A stretch of DNA of 64,000 bases, taken from the NCBI RefSeq assembly GCF_040529055.1, contig NZ_CP132342.1, positions 3,780,001-3,844,000 on the forward strand, in the 5' to 3' direction. The translations under genes and the position numbers were made by a program. Of the stretch, positions 45,848 to 58,263 are shown one piece after another; positions within the stretch are counted from its first letter, which is position 1; each line of letters starts with the position of its first letter. The stretch comes from Xanthomonas sontii (lineage in GTDB: Bacteria > Pseudomonadota > Gammaproteobacteria > Xanthomonadales > Xanthomonadaceae). A model generated the notes under the pieces. The model was not told where the DNA came from, did no database searches, and saw only the letters and a program-made list of their open reading frames with translations.

Positions 45848-47692
45848 TCAGATGGCCACGGACTTGATCTTCTTGCGACGGCCGTAGATCAGCACCGCCA
45901 GCGCGCGCGACACGGTGATCGCGGTGAACATCGAGGCGAAGATGCCGATGATCATGGTCAGCGCGAAGCCCTTCAGCGGGCCGGTACCGAACGCGTACAG
46001 CGCCACGCCGACGATCAGGCCGGTGAGGTTGGCGTCGAGGATGGTGCCGCCGGCCTTCTCGTAACCGGCCGCGATCGCCGACTTGGGCGGTACGCCCAGC
46101 CGCAGTTCTTCGCGGATACGCTCGTTGATCAGCACGTTGGCGTCCACCGACAAGCCCACCGACAGCGCCAGGCCGGCGAAGCCCGGCAGGGTCATGGTCG
46201 CGCCGAACAGCGACATCACCGAGACCACGATCAGCAGGTTCATCAGCAGCGCGACCGAGGTGATCAGGCCGAACATGCGGTAGTACACGCTGAAGAACAC
46301 CAGGGTGAACAGGAACGCGTAGACCACCGCGGTGATGCCGCGCTCGACGTTCTCCGCGCCCAGGCTCGGGCCGATCACGTATTCCTCGACGAAGTCCATC
46401 GGCGCGGCCAGCGAACCGGCACGCAGCAGCTTGGCCAGGTTCTCGGCCTCGGTCTTCTCCAGGCCGGTGGTCTGGAAGTTCTTGCCGAACACGCCGGCGA
46501 TGCGGGTCGGCGCCAGCGCCTCCTCGTTGACGCGCACGCTGCGCACTTCCTTGCCGTCGACCATGGTCACGGTGGGGATGCGCTCGATGTAGACCACCGA
46601 CATCAGCTTGCCGGTGTTGGCGCTGGTGTAGTCGAACATGCGCTGGCCGGCGGCGTTGTTGAGCGTCACCGCCACGGCCGGCATGCCGTTCTGGTCGGTG
46701 CTGACGGTGGCGTTGACCATCTGGTCGCCGGACACCAGCACGCGCTTGCTCAGCAGCACCGGGGCGCCGCTGTCGCGCAGGCGGTAGACCTTGGCGTCGG
46801 GCGGGATGTTGCCGCTGCGCACCGCGTCCTCGGCGTTGCCGTCGACCACGCCGCGGAATTCCAGCGTGGCGGTGGCGCCGATCATGCGCTTGGCCTCGGC
46901 GGTGTCCTGCACGCCCGGCAGCTCGACCACGATGCGGTCGTCGCCCTGGCGCTGGATGATCGGCTCGGCCACGCCCAGCTGGTTGACGCGGTTGCGCAGG
47001 GTGGTCAGGTTCTGCTCGATGGCGCCGGCGGCGATCTGCTTCAGCTCGGCCTCGGGTACGGTCACGGCGATGGTCTGCCCGGACACCGCGTAGCTCAGGG
47101 TCGGCTGCGCCTTGGCGATGGCCGCGCGCGCGGCGCTGGCATCGACGCCCTCGCCCAGGCTGACCTGGATGCTGTTGTCCGGACGGCGCTCGACCGAGCG
47201 GTAGGCCAGGCGGTTGTCGCGCAAGGTGGTGCGGATGTCCTCGGCGAAGGTGTCCAGGCGCTTTTCCAGCGCCGCCTTCTGGTCGACCTGCAGGGCGAAG
47301 TGCACGCCGCCGACCAGGTCAAGACCCAGCACCATCGGCTTGCCGCCCAGGCGCGACAGCCAGTCCGGCACGGTCGAGGCCAGGTTCAGCGCCACCGTGT
47401 AGTTCTCGCCCACCTGCTGGCGCAGCACGTCGTTGGCACGGGTCTGCGCCTGCAGGTTCGGCAGGCGCACCATCAGGCTGTCGCCTTCCTTGTCGACCAG
47501 CTTCGGGGTGATCCCGGCCGTCTTCAGGTCGGCGAGGACCCGCTCGCGCAGGGCGTCGTCGATCTTGCCGCCGCGGCTGGCGGTGATCTGGACCGACGGA
47601 TCCTTCTGGTACACGTTGGGCAGCGCGTACAACGCGCTCAACGCCAGCACGATCAGGATGAGGACATACTTCCAGCGCGGAAACTCGAGCAT
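45848..47692 (-). CDS. secD: Protein translocase subunit SecD
   Basis: A 614-residue SecD. The first helix YVLILIVLALSALYALPNVY is followed by the large periplasmic head with LGLDLVGGVHFALQVD (D-LxGG motif). Near the C-terminus are DFVEEYVIGPSLGAENVERG, GLALSVGLSVDANVLINERI and NLTGLIVGVALYAFGTGPLK, the transmembrane segments with the conserved Asp used in proton flow. The ATG at 47692 (MLEFPRWKYV) is preferred. It lies 56 bases downstream of yajC. Confidence 0.97.
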   Translation of the reverse strand: MLEFPRWKYVLILIVLALSALYALPNVYQKDPSVQITASRGGKIDDALRERVLADLKTAGITPKLVDKEGDSLMVRLPNLQAQTRANDVLRQQVGENYTVALNLASTVPDWLSRLGGKPMVLGLDLVGGVHFALQVDQKAALEKRLDTFAEDIRTTLRDNRLAYRSVERRPDNSIQVSLGEGVDASAARAAIAKAQPTLSYAVSGQTIAVTVPEAELKQIAAGAIEQNLTTLRNRVNQLGVAEPIIQRQGDDRIVVELPGVQDTAEAKRMIGATATLEFRGVVDGNAEDAVRSGNIPPDAKVYRLRDSGAPVLLSKRVLVSGDQMVNATVSTDQNGMPAVAVTLNNAAGQRMFDYTSANTGKLMSVVYIERIPTVTMVDGKEVRSVRVNEEALAPTRIAGVFGKNFQTTGLEKTEAENLAKLLRAGSLAAPMDFVEEYVIGPSLGAENVERGITAVVYAFLFTLVFFSVYYRMFGLITSVALLMNLLIVVSVMSLFGATMTLPGFAGLALSVGLSVDANVLINERIREELRLGVPPKSAIAAGYEKAGGTILDANLTGLIVGVALYAFGTGPLKGFALTMIIGIFASMFTAITVSRALAVLIYGRRKKIKSVAI

Positions 47693-47748
47693 TGCGGGAC
47701 CCCGCACGACGCCACGCCGGCGTCGCGCCTAGCAGTAGGAGAAATGGA

Positions 47749-48093
47749 TCAGGCGGACTTCAGCGTGCCCTTCGGCAGGACATTGCCGACGGCGCCCTTC
47801 TGCACGCGGATGCGCACGTTGTCGGCCACTTCGATGGTGATGAAGTTGTCGCCGATGTCGGTGACCACGCCGGCCACGCCGCCGGAAGTGATGACCTCGT
47901 CGCCGCGGCCGAGCTTGTCCAGCATCGACTTGTGTTCCTTCTGGCGCTTCATCTGCGGCCGGATCATCACGAAATACATCACCGCGATCAGGATGATGGG
48001 CAGCAGGAACATCTGCAGGCCACCACCGGCCGGGGCGGCACCGCCAGCGGTCTGCGCCTGGGCGACGGGAATCAGGAAATCGAGCGGATTCAT
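47749..48093 (-). CDS. yajC: Preprotein translocase accessory subunit YajC
   Basis: A 114-residue protein with one membrane helix (MFLLPIILIAVMYFVMIRPQ) and the conserved cytoplasmic part QMKRQKEHKSMLDKLGRGDE and VITSGGVAGVVTDIGDNFIT. It binds SecDF. It is first of the yajC-secD-secF group, and tgt is upstream across a repeat element. Confidence 0.95.
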   Translation of the reverse strand: MNPLDFLIPVAQAQTAGGAAPAGGGLQMFLLPIILIAVMYFVMIRPQMKRQKEHKSMLDKLGRGDEVITSGGVAGVVTDIGDNFITIEVADNVRIRVQKGAVGNVLPKGTLKSA

Positions 48094-48221
48094 CGGGTAC
48101 GTCCTATGGTTTGGGCAGCCCGACGCCCTTGGGCACGGACCGCTGGTTTGCCTTGCGGCAGCAAGCAGCCGCCGATTATGCCACGATCTTCCCCTTGCCC
48201 CCGGAACGGCCGCCGCGCGCC

Positions 48222-48409
48222 TCCCTTCTCCCGTCGGGACCCGCGGCCCCTTCTCGGGGGAAGGTGCCGCGCAGCGGCGGATGAGGGTACGGGCGAAGCC
48301 TCGTATCCTTTCGACTGCACGAGGCTGCGCCCGGACCCTCGTGTCACTTGGACTGCACGAGGCTGCGCCCGGACCCTCACCCCAACCCCTCTCCCGGGGG
48401 GAGAGGGGC

Positions 48410-48412
<3 letters not shown>
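48222..48412. repeat. CCCTCTCCC-type composite palindromic repeat, copy 4
   Basis: A 190-bp copy between tgt and yajC. It contains a 28-bp direct duplication (48313-48340 and 48351-48378, from GACTGCACGAGG to GGACCCTC). Its end GAGAGGGGCTTA includes the tgt stop codon, so the element runs to the very end of the gene. Confidence 0.85.
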
Positions 48413-51620
<3,208 letters not shown>

Positions 51621-51680
51621 CGCCACGTCACGCCTGAAAAGGGGCGTCAGGGTAGCGTACTGGGCGTCACGGACCGTGAC

Positions 51681-51784
51681 GCCGGGATTGGGGATTCGGA
51701 ATTGGGGATTCGCAAGAGCAGCCTCCCGCCCGCATGGCGCCTATCGCGCTCCTACGAATCCCGAATCCCCACTCCCCAATCCCG
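51681..51784. repeat. Inverted pair of heptamer tracts
   Basis: GGGATTG-type units at 51681-51714 and their inverse CGAATCCC-type units at 51756-51784, separated by 41 bases. The transcript could fold into a long hairpin between the ABC exporter start and the serine hydrolase stop. Confidence 0.8.
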
Positions 51785-51787
51785 GCC

Positions 51788-53401
51788 TCACTCCGGCGTC
51801 AACACCAGGTCCTGGAAATCGAAGCTGAAATCGGTCAGCGGCGAGATCGCCTGCATGCGCGCCTCGCGCACCTTGCCGTCGGCGGTCAGGGCGAAGCTCA
51901 GGAAGGCGTCGGCGTTGAGCGAGCGGTCGCGCCAGCGCACGATGAAGGTGTCGTGCTGCCAGTGCTCCAGGGTGCCGACCAGCTGCGCGGTCTTGCTGAA
52001 CTGCAGTTCCAGGCGCTTGCCCTGCTGGCGTACCACCACATCGCCGTACCACGGGTCGCGGTAGGTGCCGGCATAGCCGGACAGCGGCAGCGACGGGGTG
52101 GACTTGGCGTCGCGCGCGGCCACGTGCTTGGCCCAGTCCTCGTCGGCGTTGGCGTCGGCCTTGACCACGGCCTTGGCGTAGGCGGCGGTCCAGTCGGCCG
52201 CCGGCGCGCCCAGGTAGGCGTCCAGCACCCGCAAGGTGATCGCGTTGAAGGCGGCGCCGACCTCCTGGTTGGTCAGCACGATCACGCCCAGCTTGCGCTC
52301 CGGCACCAGGGTCAGCCGCGAGACCATGCCCGGCCAGCCGCCGGTGTGCCAGACCAGCTTGGCGCCGCGGTAGTCGCTCAGGCTCCAGCCCTCGCCGTAG
52401 CCGGCAAAGTTCGGCCTGGCCGGCAGCAGTTCCGGCACGCTCGGCTCGGAGATCGCGATCGGCGTGATCATCTGCCACATCTCCTGCTGGCGCTGCGCGC
52501 TGAACAACTGCCGCGCCTGGCCGTCGGCCGACGGCAGGCGCCCGCCGTCGAGCTGCACCTGCATCCACTTGGCCATGTCGTGCACGTTGGCGTAGATGCC
52601 GCCGGCGCCGGAATTGTTGGACCAAGTCAGTGGGGCCACCGTGCGCAGCTCGCGGAAGTCGAACTTGGCGTGGCCGACCGCGGCTTCATCGCCCGGCTGC
52701 AGGTGGTCGCTGTTGATGCGCGCGCCGGTCATGCCCACCGGCACGAAGATGCGCTGGCGCACGAACTCGGCGTAGCTCTGCCCGGACACCTGCTCGATCA
52801 GCTTCTGCGCCACGGCATACAGAATGTTGTCGTAGGCGTAGCGGTCGCGGAAACCGCCCTTCAGCGGCACGTGCGCCAGGCGCCGCACCACTTCCTCGTT
52901 GCTGTAGCTGGTGGCCGGCCAGAACAGCAGGTCGCCGGCGCCGAGGCTCAGGCCGCTGCGATGGCTGAGCAGGTCGCGCACGCGCATTTCGCGGGTGACG
53001 TAGGCGTCGGACATCTGGAACCACGGCAGGTGGTCCACCACCCGGTCCTCGAGCTTGAGCTTGCCTTCGTCGGCCAGGATCGACAGCGCGGCGGAGGTGA
53101 AGGCCTTGGTATTGGAGGCGATGGCGAACAGGGTCTGCGCGTCCACCGGTTCCGGCTTGCCGAGTTCGCGCACGCCATAGCCGCGCTCCAGCACCACCTG
53201 CCCGTCCTTGACGATGGCGATGGCGATGCCGGGCACGTCGAACTGCTTGCGCACGCGCTCCACCTGCGCGTCCAGGTCCTGCAGCCCGGGCGGCAATGCG
53301 GCCGGGGCCGGTGCGGGGGCCGCGGCGGGGACAGGCGCCTGCGCCTGCACGGTGGCGCTCATCGCCAGCAACAGGCCGCAGCCCATCGAGATGCTCTTCA
53401 A
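51788..53401 (-). CDS. Secreted beta-lactamase-fold serine hydrolase
   Basis: A 537-residue serine hydrolase of the class C beta-lactamase/esterase family (Beta-lactamase superfamily with a C-terminal DUF3471-like domain). The TTG start at 53401 with AGGAG 8 bases upstream gives the signal peptide MKSISMGCGLLLAMSATVQA. Catalytic motifs are AIASNTKAFT (Ser-x-x-Lys, about 95-98), RYAYDNILYA (Tyr-x-Asn, about 190) and LVWHTGGWPG (HTG, about 350). The C-terminal beta-rich part (about 430-537) is LSGYAGTYRDPWYGDVVVRQ. The likely role is peptidase or esterase; antibiotic hydrolysis is not implied. A heptamer tract abuts the stop. Confidence 0.85.
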   Translation of the reverse strand: MKSISMGCGLLLAMSATVQAQAPVPAAAPAPAPAALPPGLQDLDAQVERVRKQFDVPGIAIAIVKDGQVVLERGYGVRELGKPEPVDAQTLFAIASNTKAFTSAALSILADEGKLKLEDRVVDHLPWFQMSDAYVTREMRVRDLLSHRSGLSLGAGDLLFWPATSYSNEEVVRRLAHVPLKGGFRDRYAYDNILYAVAQKLIEQVSGQSYAEFVRQRIFVPVGMTGARINSDHLQPGDEAAVGHAKFDFRELRTVAPLTWSNNSGAGGIYANVHDMAKWMQVQLDGGRLPSADGQARQLFSAQRQQEMWQMITPIAISEPSVPELLPARPNFAGYGEGWSLSDYRGAKLVWHTGGWPGMVSRLTLVPERKLGVIVLTNQEVGAAFNAITLRVLDAYLGAPAADWTAAYAKAVVKADANADEDWAKHVAARDAKSTPSLPLSGYAGTYRDPWYGDVVVRQQGKRLELQFSKTAQLVGTLEHWQHDTFIVRWRDRSLNADAFLSFALTADGKVREARMQAISPLTDFSFDFQDLVLTPE

Positions 53402-53775
53402 CTGCGTCGCTCCTGAAGAAGGTAAACCGAAGCCGCACGCCACCGCGCGCGCACCTGGCGAGTGTAGAGCCTGCCGGAGCCTTTGCGGCGGACCAAGGCG
53501 CGCCGCTGCGACGCCGCGTAGTGCCAGATGCGGTCCAGACGCGGGTGGCCGCTACTGCCAACGTCCAACTCGCACGCAGCGGCCAGCGGAGTTGGCGGCC
53601 ATTCCCGCCCTGCACGCACGCATGGCGCACGCCATCGCGCAGGCGACGAACACGCGGCACAGGCACACGCCGCGCACCGCCCAGCGACACCACCAGGCCA
53701 CTGACGCCCACGACCACACCCCGCAACGCCGCGCTGCGGCACAATCGCTCCCCGCCTGCCGCCGGACACGCCCGC
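53402..53775. other. Intergenic region with no feature seen
   Basis: 374 bases between the divergent serine hydrolase and DUF72 genes. The frames here are shadow-like, with no ribosome site or domain. No repeat, hairpin or promoter of note was recognised. Confidence 0.5.
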
Positions 53776-54615
53776 ATGAACGACCTCTTCGACTCCGCCC
53801 CGGCCGCGCCGGACGGCATCCGTATCGGCATCGGCGGCTGGACCTACGCACCATGGCGCGGCGGCATGTTCTATCCGCAGGGCCTGGTGCAGCGCCGCGA
53901 ACTGGAATACGCCAGCCGTCACGTCACCAGCATCGAGATCAACGGCACCTACTACGGTGCGCAGAAGCCGGAGACCTATGCGCGCTGGCGCGACGAGACG
54001 CCGCCGGGCTTCCTGTTCTCGGCCAAGGCGCCCAAGCGCATCACCGCCTTGCGGCGGCTGGCCGGCGCCGGCACACAGATCGAGGATTTCGTCGGCGGCA
54101 TCGCCAGCCTCGGCGACCGCCTCGGCCCGCTGCTGTGGCAGTTCGAGCACGGCCATCGCCTGGACCTGGACGACCTGGCCGCGTTCCTCGACCTGCTGCC
54201 GCGCAAGACCGACGGACGCCGTCTGCGCCACGTGCTGGAAGTGCGCGATCCGGCCTGCGTCGGACCGGAACTGATGCACCTGACGCGCCGGCACGGCGTG
54301 GCCACGGTGTTCACCGATTCGCCCGAGTTCCCCTCCTTCGCCGACCTGGGCGCCGACTTCGTCTATGCGCGGCTGATGCGCAGTCGCGCCGACGTCGCCC
54401 ATGGCTACCCGCCGAAGGAATTGCAGACCTGGGCCGCGCACGCGCAAGCCTGGCGCCGCGGCGAGGATCCGCAGGCGCTGCCGCACGCCGATACGGCCGT
54501 GGCCAAGACCACGCCGCGCGAGGTCTTCGTCTACTTCATCAGCGCCGCCAAGGAACGCAATCCCGCCGCGGCGATGGCCCTGATGAAGATGCTGGGGTCC
54601 GCCACACAGGCGTGA
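53776..54615 (+). CDS. DUF72 protein (YecE-like)
   Basis: A 279-residue DUF72/YecE TIM-barrel protein. The entry motif is IRIGIGGWTYAPWRGGMFYP. VTSIEINGTYYGAQKPETYA, FLFSAKAPKRIT and LGPLLWQFEHGHRLDLDDLA follow. The C-terminal part has FVYARLMRSRADVAHGYPPK and EVFVYFISAAKERNPAAAMA. The function of the family is unknown. It stands alone with 200 empty bases before kdgT. Confidence 0.88.
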   Translation: MNDLFDSAPAAPDGIRIGIGGWTYAPWRGGMFYPQGLVQRRELEYASRHVTSIEINGTYYGAQKPETYARWRDETPPGFLFSAKAPKRITALRRLAGAGTQIEDFVGGIASLGDRLGPLLWQFEHGHRLDLDDLAAFLDLLPRKTDGRRLRHVLEVRDPACVGPELMHLTRRHGVATVFTDSPEFPSFADLGADFVYARLMRSRADVAHGYPPKELQTWAAHAQAWRRGEDPQALPHADTAVAKTTPREVFVYFISAAKERNPAAAMALMKMLGSATQA

Positions 54616-54816
54616 CGCCCTCGACCACGCGTACGCGACGCCCGGCACGGCGCAAGCGCGACCGTCGCCGCCGCGATCGCAAGACGGCTGAACCGGACCC
54701 CGAGCGCGCGCACCCGGCGACACCTGGCGGTCGCCGCGCTGGGGTACAACACCGCCCGTCCGGCGCCGTCGCCGGGCCGCGGCCGCGGGCCGCGCCTGCA
54801 CACGCGGAGTCCCTCG

Positions 54817-55791
54817 ATGCGGATCAAGCACACGCTCGAACGTCTTCCCGGCGGCATGATGCTGGCGCCGCTGCTGCTCGGCGCGCTCTGCCACACCGTG
54901 TGGCCGCAGGCCGGCGCCTGGTTCGGCTCGTTCACCCAGGGCCTGATCGGCGGGCTGGTGCCGATCCTGGCGGTGTGGTGCTTCTGCCTGGGCGCCTCGA
55001 TCCGGCTGCGCAGCGGCGGCCGCGTGTTGCGCGCCTCCGGCGTGCTGGTGCTGACCAAGATCGCGGTGGCGTGGCTGACCGCGGTGATCGCCGCGCGACT
55101 GCTGCCGCCGGGCGGCATCGTCTCCGGCATCTGGAGCGGCATGTCGGTGCTGGCGCTGGTCGCGGCGATGGACATGACCAATGCCGGCCTGTTCGCCGCG
55201 CTCATGCAGCAGTACGGCCGTCGCGGCGAGGCCGGCGCGATGGCGCTGATGTCGCTGGAATCCGGCCCGCTGGTGACCATGCTGATCCTCGGCACCGCCG
55301 GCGTCGCCAGCTTCGAGCCACGCCTGTTGCTCGGCGCTGTGCTGCCGCTGCTGGCCGGTTTCGCGCTCGGCAATCTGGACCCGGCGCTGCGTGCCCTGTT
55401 CGCGCGGGCGGTGCCGGCCCTGATCCCATTCTTCGCCTTCGCCCTGGGCAATACCCTGGACCTGCGCATGGTCGCCCATGCCGGCGTGGCCGGGGTCGCG
55501 CTGGGCCTGCTGGTGATGGTGGCGACCGGGATCCCGCTGCTGCTCGCCGATCGCTGGCTGGCCGGCGGCAACGGCAGCGCCGGCCTCGCCGCCTCCAGCA
55601 CCGCCGGCGCGGCGGTGGCCACGCCCGCGCTGGTGGCGGCGGTGGCGCCGCAGTTTCGGGCCACCGCGCCGGCCGCGACCGCACTGGTGGCGACCTCGGT
55701 GGTGGTGACGGCGCTGCTGGTGCCGCCGCTCACCGCCGCCTATGCGCGCAGGATGGCGCGGACCGCGTCGCCGCCGGCGCCAGACGCCTGA
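54817..55791 (+). CDS. kdgT: 2-keto-3-deoxygluconate permease
   Basis: A 324-residue inner-membrane transporter of the KdgT family that imports 2-keto-3-deoxygluconate, an intermediate of pectin and alginate breakdown. About ten hydrophobic segments are present. The signature is [20 protein letters not shown] at the N-terminus, then [38 protein letters not shown] and [24 protein letters not shown] lies 8 bases before the ATG. It connects functionally with the pectinesterase at 29365, though 24 kb apart. Confidence 0.93.
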   Translation: MRIKHTLERLPGGMMLAPLLLGALCHTVWPQAGAWFGSFTQGLIGGLVPILAVWCFCLGASIRLRSGGRVLRASGVLVLTKIAVAWLTAVIAARLLPPGGIVSGIWSGMSVLALVAAMDMTNAGLFAALMQQYGRRGEAGAMALMSLESGPLVTMLILGTAGVASFEPRLLLGAVLPLLAGFALGNLDPALRALFARAVPALIPFFAFALGNTLDLRMVAHAGVAGVALGLLVMVATGIPLLLADRWLAGGNGSAGLAASSTAGAAVATPALVAAVAPQFRATAPAATALVATSVVVTALLVPPLTAAYARRMARTASPPAPDA

Positions 55792-55843
55792 CCCGCGTGC
55801 CGATCCGCGACCGTCGCGACGCGCTTTGCGCGACAATACGCGG

Positions 55844-56791
55844 ATGCCGATGCACCCCACCACCAAAGCCCAGCTGCAAATCCATTTCTGCGTCCTGCTG
55901 TGGGGGATCACCGCGATTCTCGGCAAGCTGATCACCCTGCCCGCACTGCCGCTGGTGTGGTGGCGGATGCTGATGGTGGTGGCCGCGCTGGCGCTGCTGC
56001 CGCGGGTGTGGCGCGGACTGGCGGCGCTGACGCCGAAACTGGCGCTGGGCTATGCCATCGTCGGCGCCCTGGTCGGCCTGCACTGGCTCACGTTCTACGG
56101 CGCGATCAAGCTGGCCAACGCCTCGGTCGCGGCGACCTGCATCGCGCTGGCGCCGGTGTTCACCGCGGTGATCGAACCCTGGGTGGCGAAACGGCCGTTC
56201 CGCCCCAGCGAACTGGCCTTCGGCCTGGCGGTGCTGCCCGGCGTGGCCCTGGTGGTCGGCGGGGTACCGCACGGGATGCGCGCCGGTGTCGCCGTCGGCG
56301 CGGTGTCGGCGCTGCTGGTGGCGGCCTTCGGCTCGCTCAACAAGCGCCTGGTCGACCATGCCGATCCGCTGACCGTGACCGCGCTGGAACTGGGCGCCGG
56401 CACCCTGACCCTGACCGCGCTGGCGCCGTTGCTGCCGTTCGTGCTGCCGGCGTTGAGCGGGCCCTTGCTGGTGCTGCCCAGCCTGCACGACACCGCGCTG
56501 CTGCTGGCGCTGGCGCTGCTGTGCACGCTGCTGCCGTTCGCCCTGGCCCTGGTCGCATTGCGCCGGCTCAGCGCCTACGCGGTGCAACTGGTCACCAACC
56601 TGGAACCGGTCTACGCGATCGTGTTCGCGATCGTGCTGCTGGACGAGCAGCGCCAGCTCACCGGGCTGTTCTACCTCGGCGTGGCGGTGATCCTGGGCGC
56701 GGTGTTCCTGCATCCGCTGCTGACCCGCACGCGTCCGGTGCAGCACCCGGAGCTGCTGGCCACCTGCGAGGCGAAGAACGTGGTGGAGTGA
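55844..56791 (+). CDS. EamA/DMT-family transporter
   Basis: A 315-residue membrane protein with ten helices in two EamA halves. It starts MPMHPTTKAQLQIHFCVLLWGI (quoted to MPMHPTTKAQ here); an ATG two codons later is also possible. Typical EamA features are HWLTFYGAIKLANASVAATC in half 1 and ALALVALRRLSAYAVQLVTN with LEPVYAIVFAIVLLDEQRQL in half 2. Substrates of DMT members are amino acids, nucleotides or drugs; none can be assigned. A GACAAT box lies 8 bases before the first ATG, so the transcript may have little or no leader. Confidence 0.88.
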   Translation: MPMHPTTKAQLQIHFCVLLWGITAILGKLITLPALPLVWWRMLMVVAALALLPRVWRGLAALTPKLALGYAIVGALVGLHWLTFYGAIKLANASVAATCIALAPVFTAVIEPWVAKRPFRPSELAFGLAVLPGVALVVGGVPHGMRAGVAVGAVSALLVAAFGSLNKRLVDHADPLTVTALELGAGTLTLTALAPLLPFVLPALSGPLLVLPSLHDTALLLALALLCTLLPFALALVALRRLSAYAVQLVTNLEPVYAIVFAIVLLDEQRQLTGLFYLGVAVILGAVFLHPLLTRTRPVQHPELLATCEAKNVVE

Positions 56792-56810
56792 GCGCTGGGG
56801 CGCTCACTCC

Positions 56811-56838
56811 GGGATTGGGGATTGGGGATTCGGGATTA
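56811..56838. repeat. Heptamer tract after the EamA gene
   Basis: GGGATTG, GGGATTG, GGGATTC and GGGATTA units, 20 bases after the stop. Confidence 0.85.
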
Positions 56839-56905
56839 GCCCCATCCTGCGCATTTGCGGCATGACCGCAGGCCCAACGCGAAAGGCGCAGCATGCTCGG
56901 GAACT

Positions 56906-56948
56906 AGCCCCTCTCCCCCCGGGAGAGGGGTTGGGGTGAGGGTACGGC
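56906..56948. repeat. Half copy of the CCCTCTCCC-type element
   Basis: TAGCCCCTCTCCCCCCGGGA then GAGGGGTTGGGGTGAGGGTA, corresponding to one end of the composite repeat only. Confidence 0.75.
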
Positions 56949-57062
56949 GCGAAAGCGTCTGCGTCATCTGCGTTCGCGAGGCGACGCGCCTACCCCTGCG
57001 GGGGAATTTTTCCCGTGGAACAAGGAGGAACCTGAGGATCGTCCCGGAATGACGTGGCGTAC

Positions 57063-58130
57063 TTACGCCGCCAGCGACACGCAGTCGCGGCCTGCACGCT
57101 TGGCCTGGTACAGGCCCTGGTCGGCACGCTTGAGCAGGTCCTCGGCGCTCTCGCGGCCCTGCAGCGTGGCCACACCGATGCTGGCGGTGAGCGACACACC
57201 GAGCTGCAGCAGACTGGTGTCCTGGCGCAGTCGCTCGCAGGCGCGCATGGCCTGCGCCGCATCCATGCCGGGCAGCAACAGCGCGAACTCGCCGCCGCCG
57301 TAACGCGCCACGACGCTGTCCGGCGGCAGGCGCGCGCGCAGCATGTCGGCCAGCGCCAACAGCGCCTCATCGCCCTTGTCGTGGCCGTGCAGATCGTTGA
57401 CGCTCTTGAAGTAGTCCAGATCCAGGATCGCCACGCTGAGCGGCGCCGAACCCGGCTGCGCCGCCTCGGCATGGATCATCAACGCGGTGGCGAAGGCGCG
57501 GCGGTTGAGCAGGCCGGTCAGCGGATCGGTGCGCGCCTGCTCCAGCAGTTCGGCGTTGAGCGATTCCAGCGATTCCTGGTACTGCAGCAGCTGTTGCTCG
57601 TACCAGGCGCGTTCGCGCAACTGCAGCGCCAGCGCATGGCTGCTGCGGCGCAGTTCGATCAGCTGCATCACCTGCCGCGACAGCGCCTGCAGCGCCGCCA
57701 GTTGTTCCGGCTGCAGGGTGCGCGGACGGTTGTCGAGCACGCACACCGTGCCGACCGGCAGGCCATCGCGGGTCAGCAGCGGCGCGCCGGCGTAGAAGCG
57801 CACCCCGCCCTCGGTGACCAGCGGATTGTGCTGGAAGCGCGCATCGGCGGTGGCGTCGGCGACCACCATGACCTGCTCCGGGGTCAGGATGGTGTGGCCG
57901 CAGAACGACTCGTCGCGTGCGGTACTCAGCAGGCAGACGTTGCGCTGCGCCTTCAGCCACTGGCGCTCGTCGTCGACCAGCGAGATCAGCGCCGAGGGCG
58001 TGTCGCACAGCTTGGCGGCGATGCCGACCAGATCGTCGTAGGACGCTTCCGGTTCGGTGTCCAGGATCTGCAATGCGTGCAACGCCTGCAGGCGTGCGGC
58101 TTCGTTGTCGGGCTTGCGGGGCTTGATCAC
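57063..58130 (-). CDS. GAF-GGDEF protein with GGGEF motif
   Basis: A 355-residue cytoplasmic protein. The GAF domain (about 25-165) has DDERQWLKAQRNVCLLSTAR, DESFCGHTILTPEQVMVVAD and FYAGAPLLTRDGLPVGTVCV. A coiled linker follows, then a GGDEF domain (about 200-355; DPLTGLLNRRAFATALMIHA, AILDLDYFKSVNDLHGHDKG). The signature is RYGGGEFALLLP (about 277): the first acid of GGDEF is replaced by Gly. This position helps bind metal, so the domain may be inactive or weak and act as a binding domain. The start is a GTG at 58130. It is probably monocistronic. Confidence 0.87.
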   Translation of the reverse strand: MIKPRKPDNEAARLQALHALQILDTEPEASYDDLVGIAAKLCDTPSALISLVDDERQWLKAQRNVCLLSTARDESFCGHTILTPEQVMVVADATADARFQHNPLVTEGGVRFYAGAPLLTRDGLPVGTVCVLDNRPRTLQPEQLAALQALSRQVMQLIELRRSSHALALQLRERAWYEQQLLQYQESLESLNAELLEQARTDPLTGLLNRRAFATALMIHAEAAQPGSAPLSVAILDLDYFKSVNDLHGHDKGDEALLALADMLRARLPPDSVVARYGGGEFALLLPGMDAAQAMRACERLRQDTSLLQLGVSLTASIGVATLQGRESAEDLLKRADQGLYQAKRAGRDCVSLAA

Positions 58131-58263
58131 GGAATACCCGGCGGCGGCGATGGTTCGCGTTGCGCAGTATGGCCAAATCCGCGGCGGACGCCAGCCCTGG
58201 CGGGCGCGCCGCCTGTACGGTTGGGCCGCGCGGCGTCAGCCGAACGCCGACACTGCGACGTGG

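Noticed and set aside
54700..54816. A second LacI-type operator before kdgT
   Set aside because: CGACACCTGGCGGTCG near 54718 has weak symmetry and no ACCGGT core, so it is not supported.
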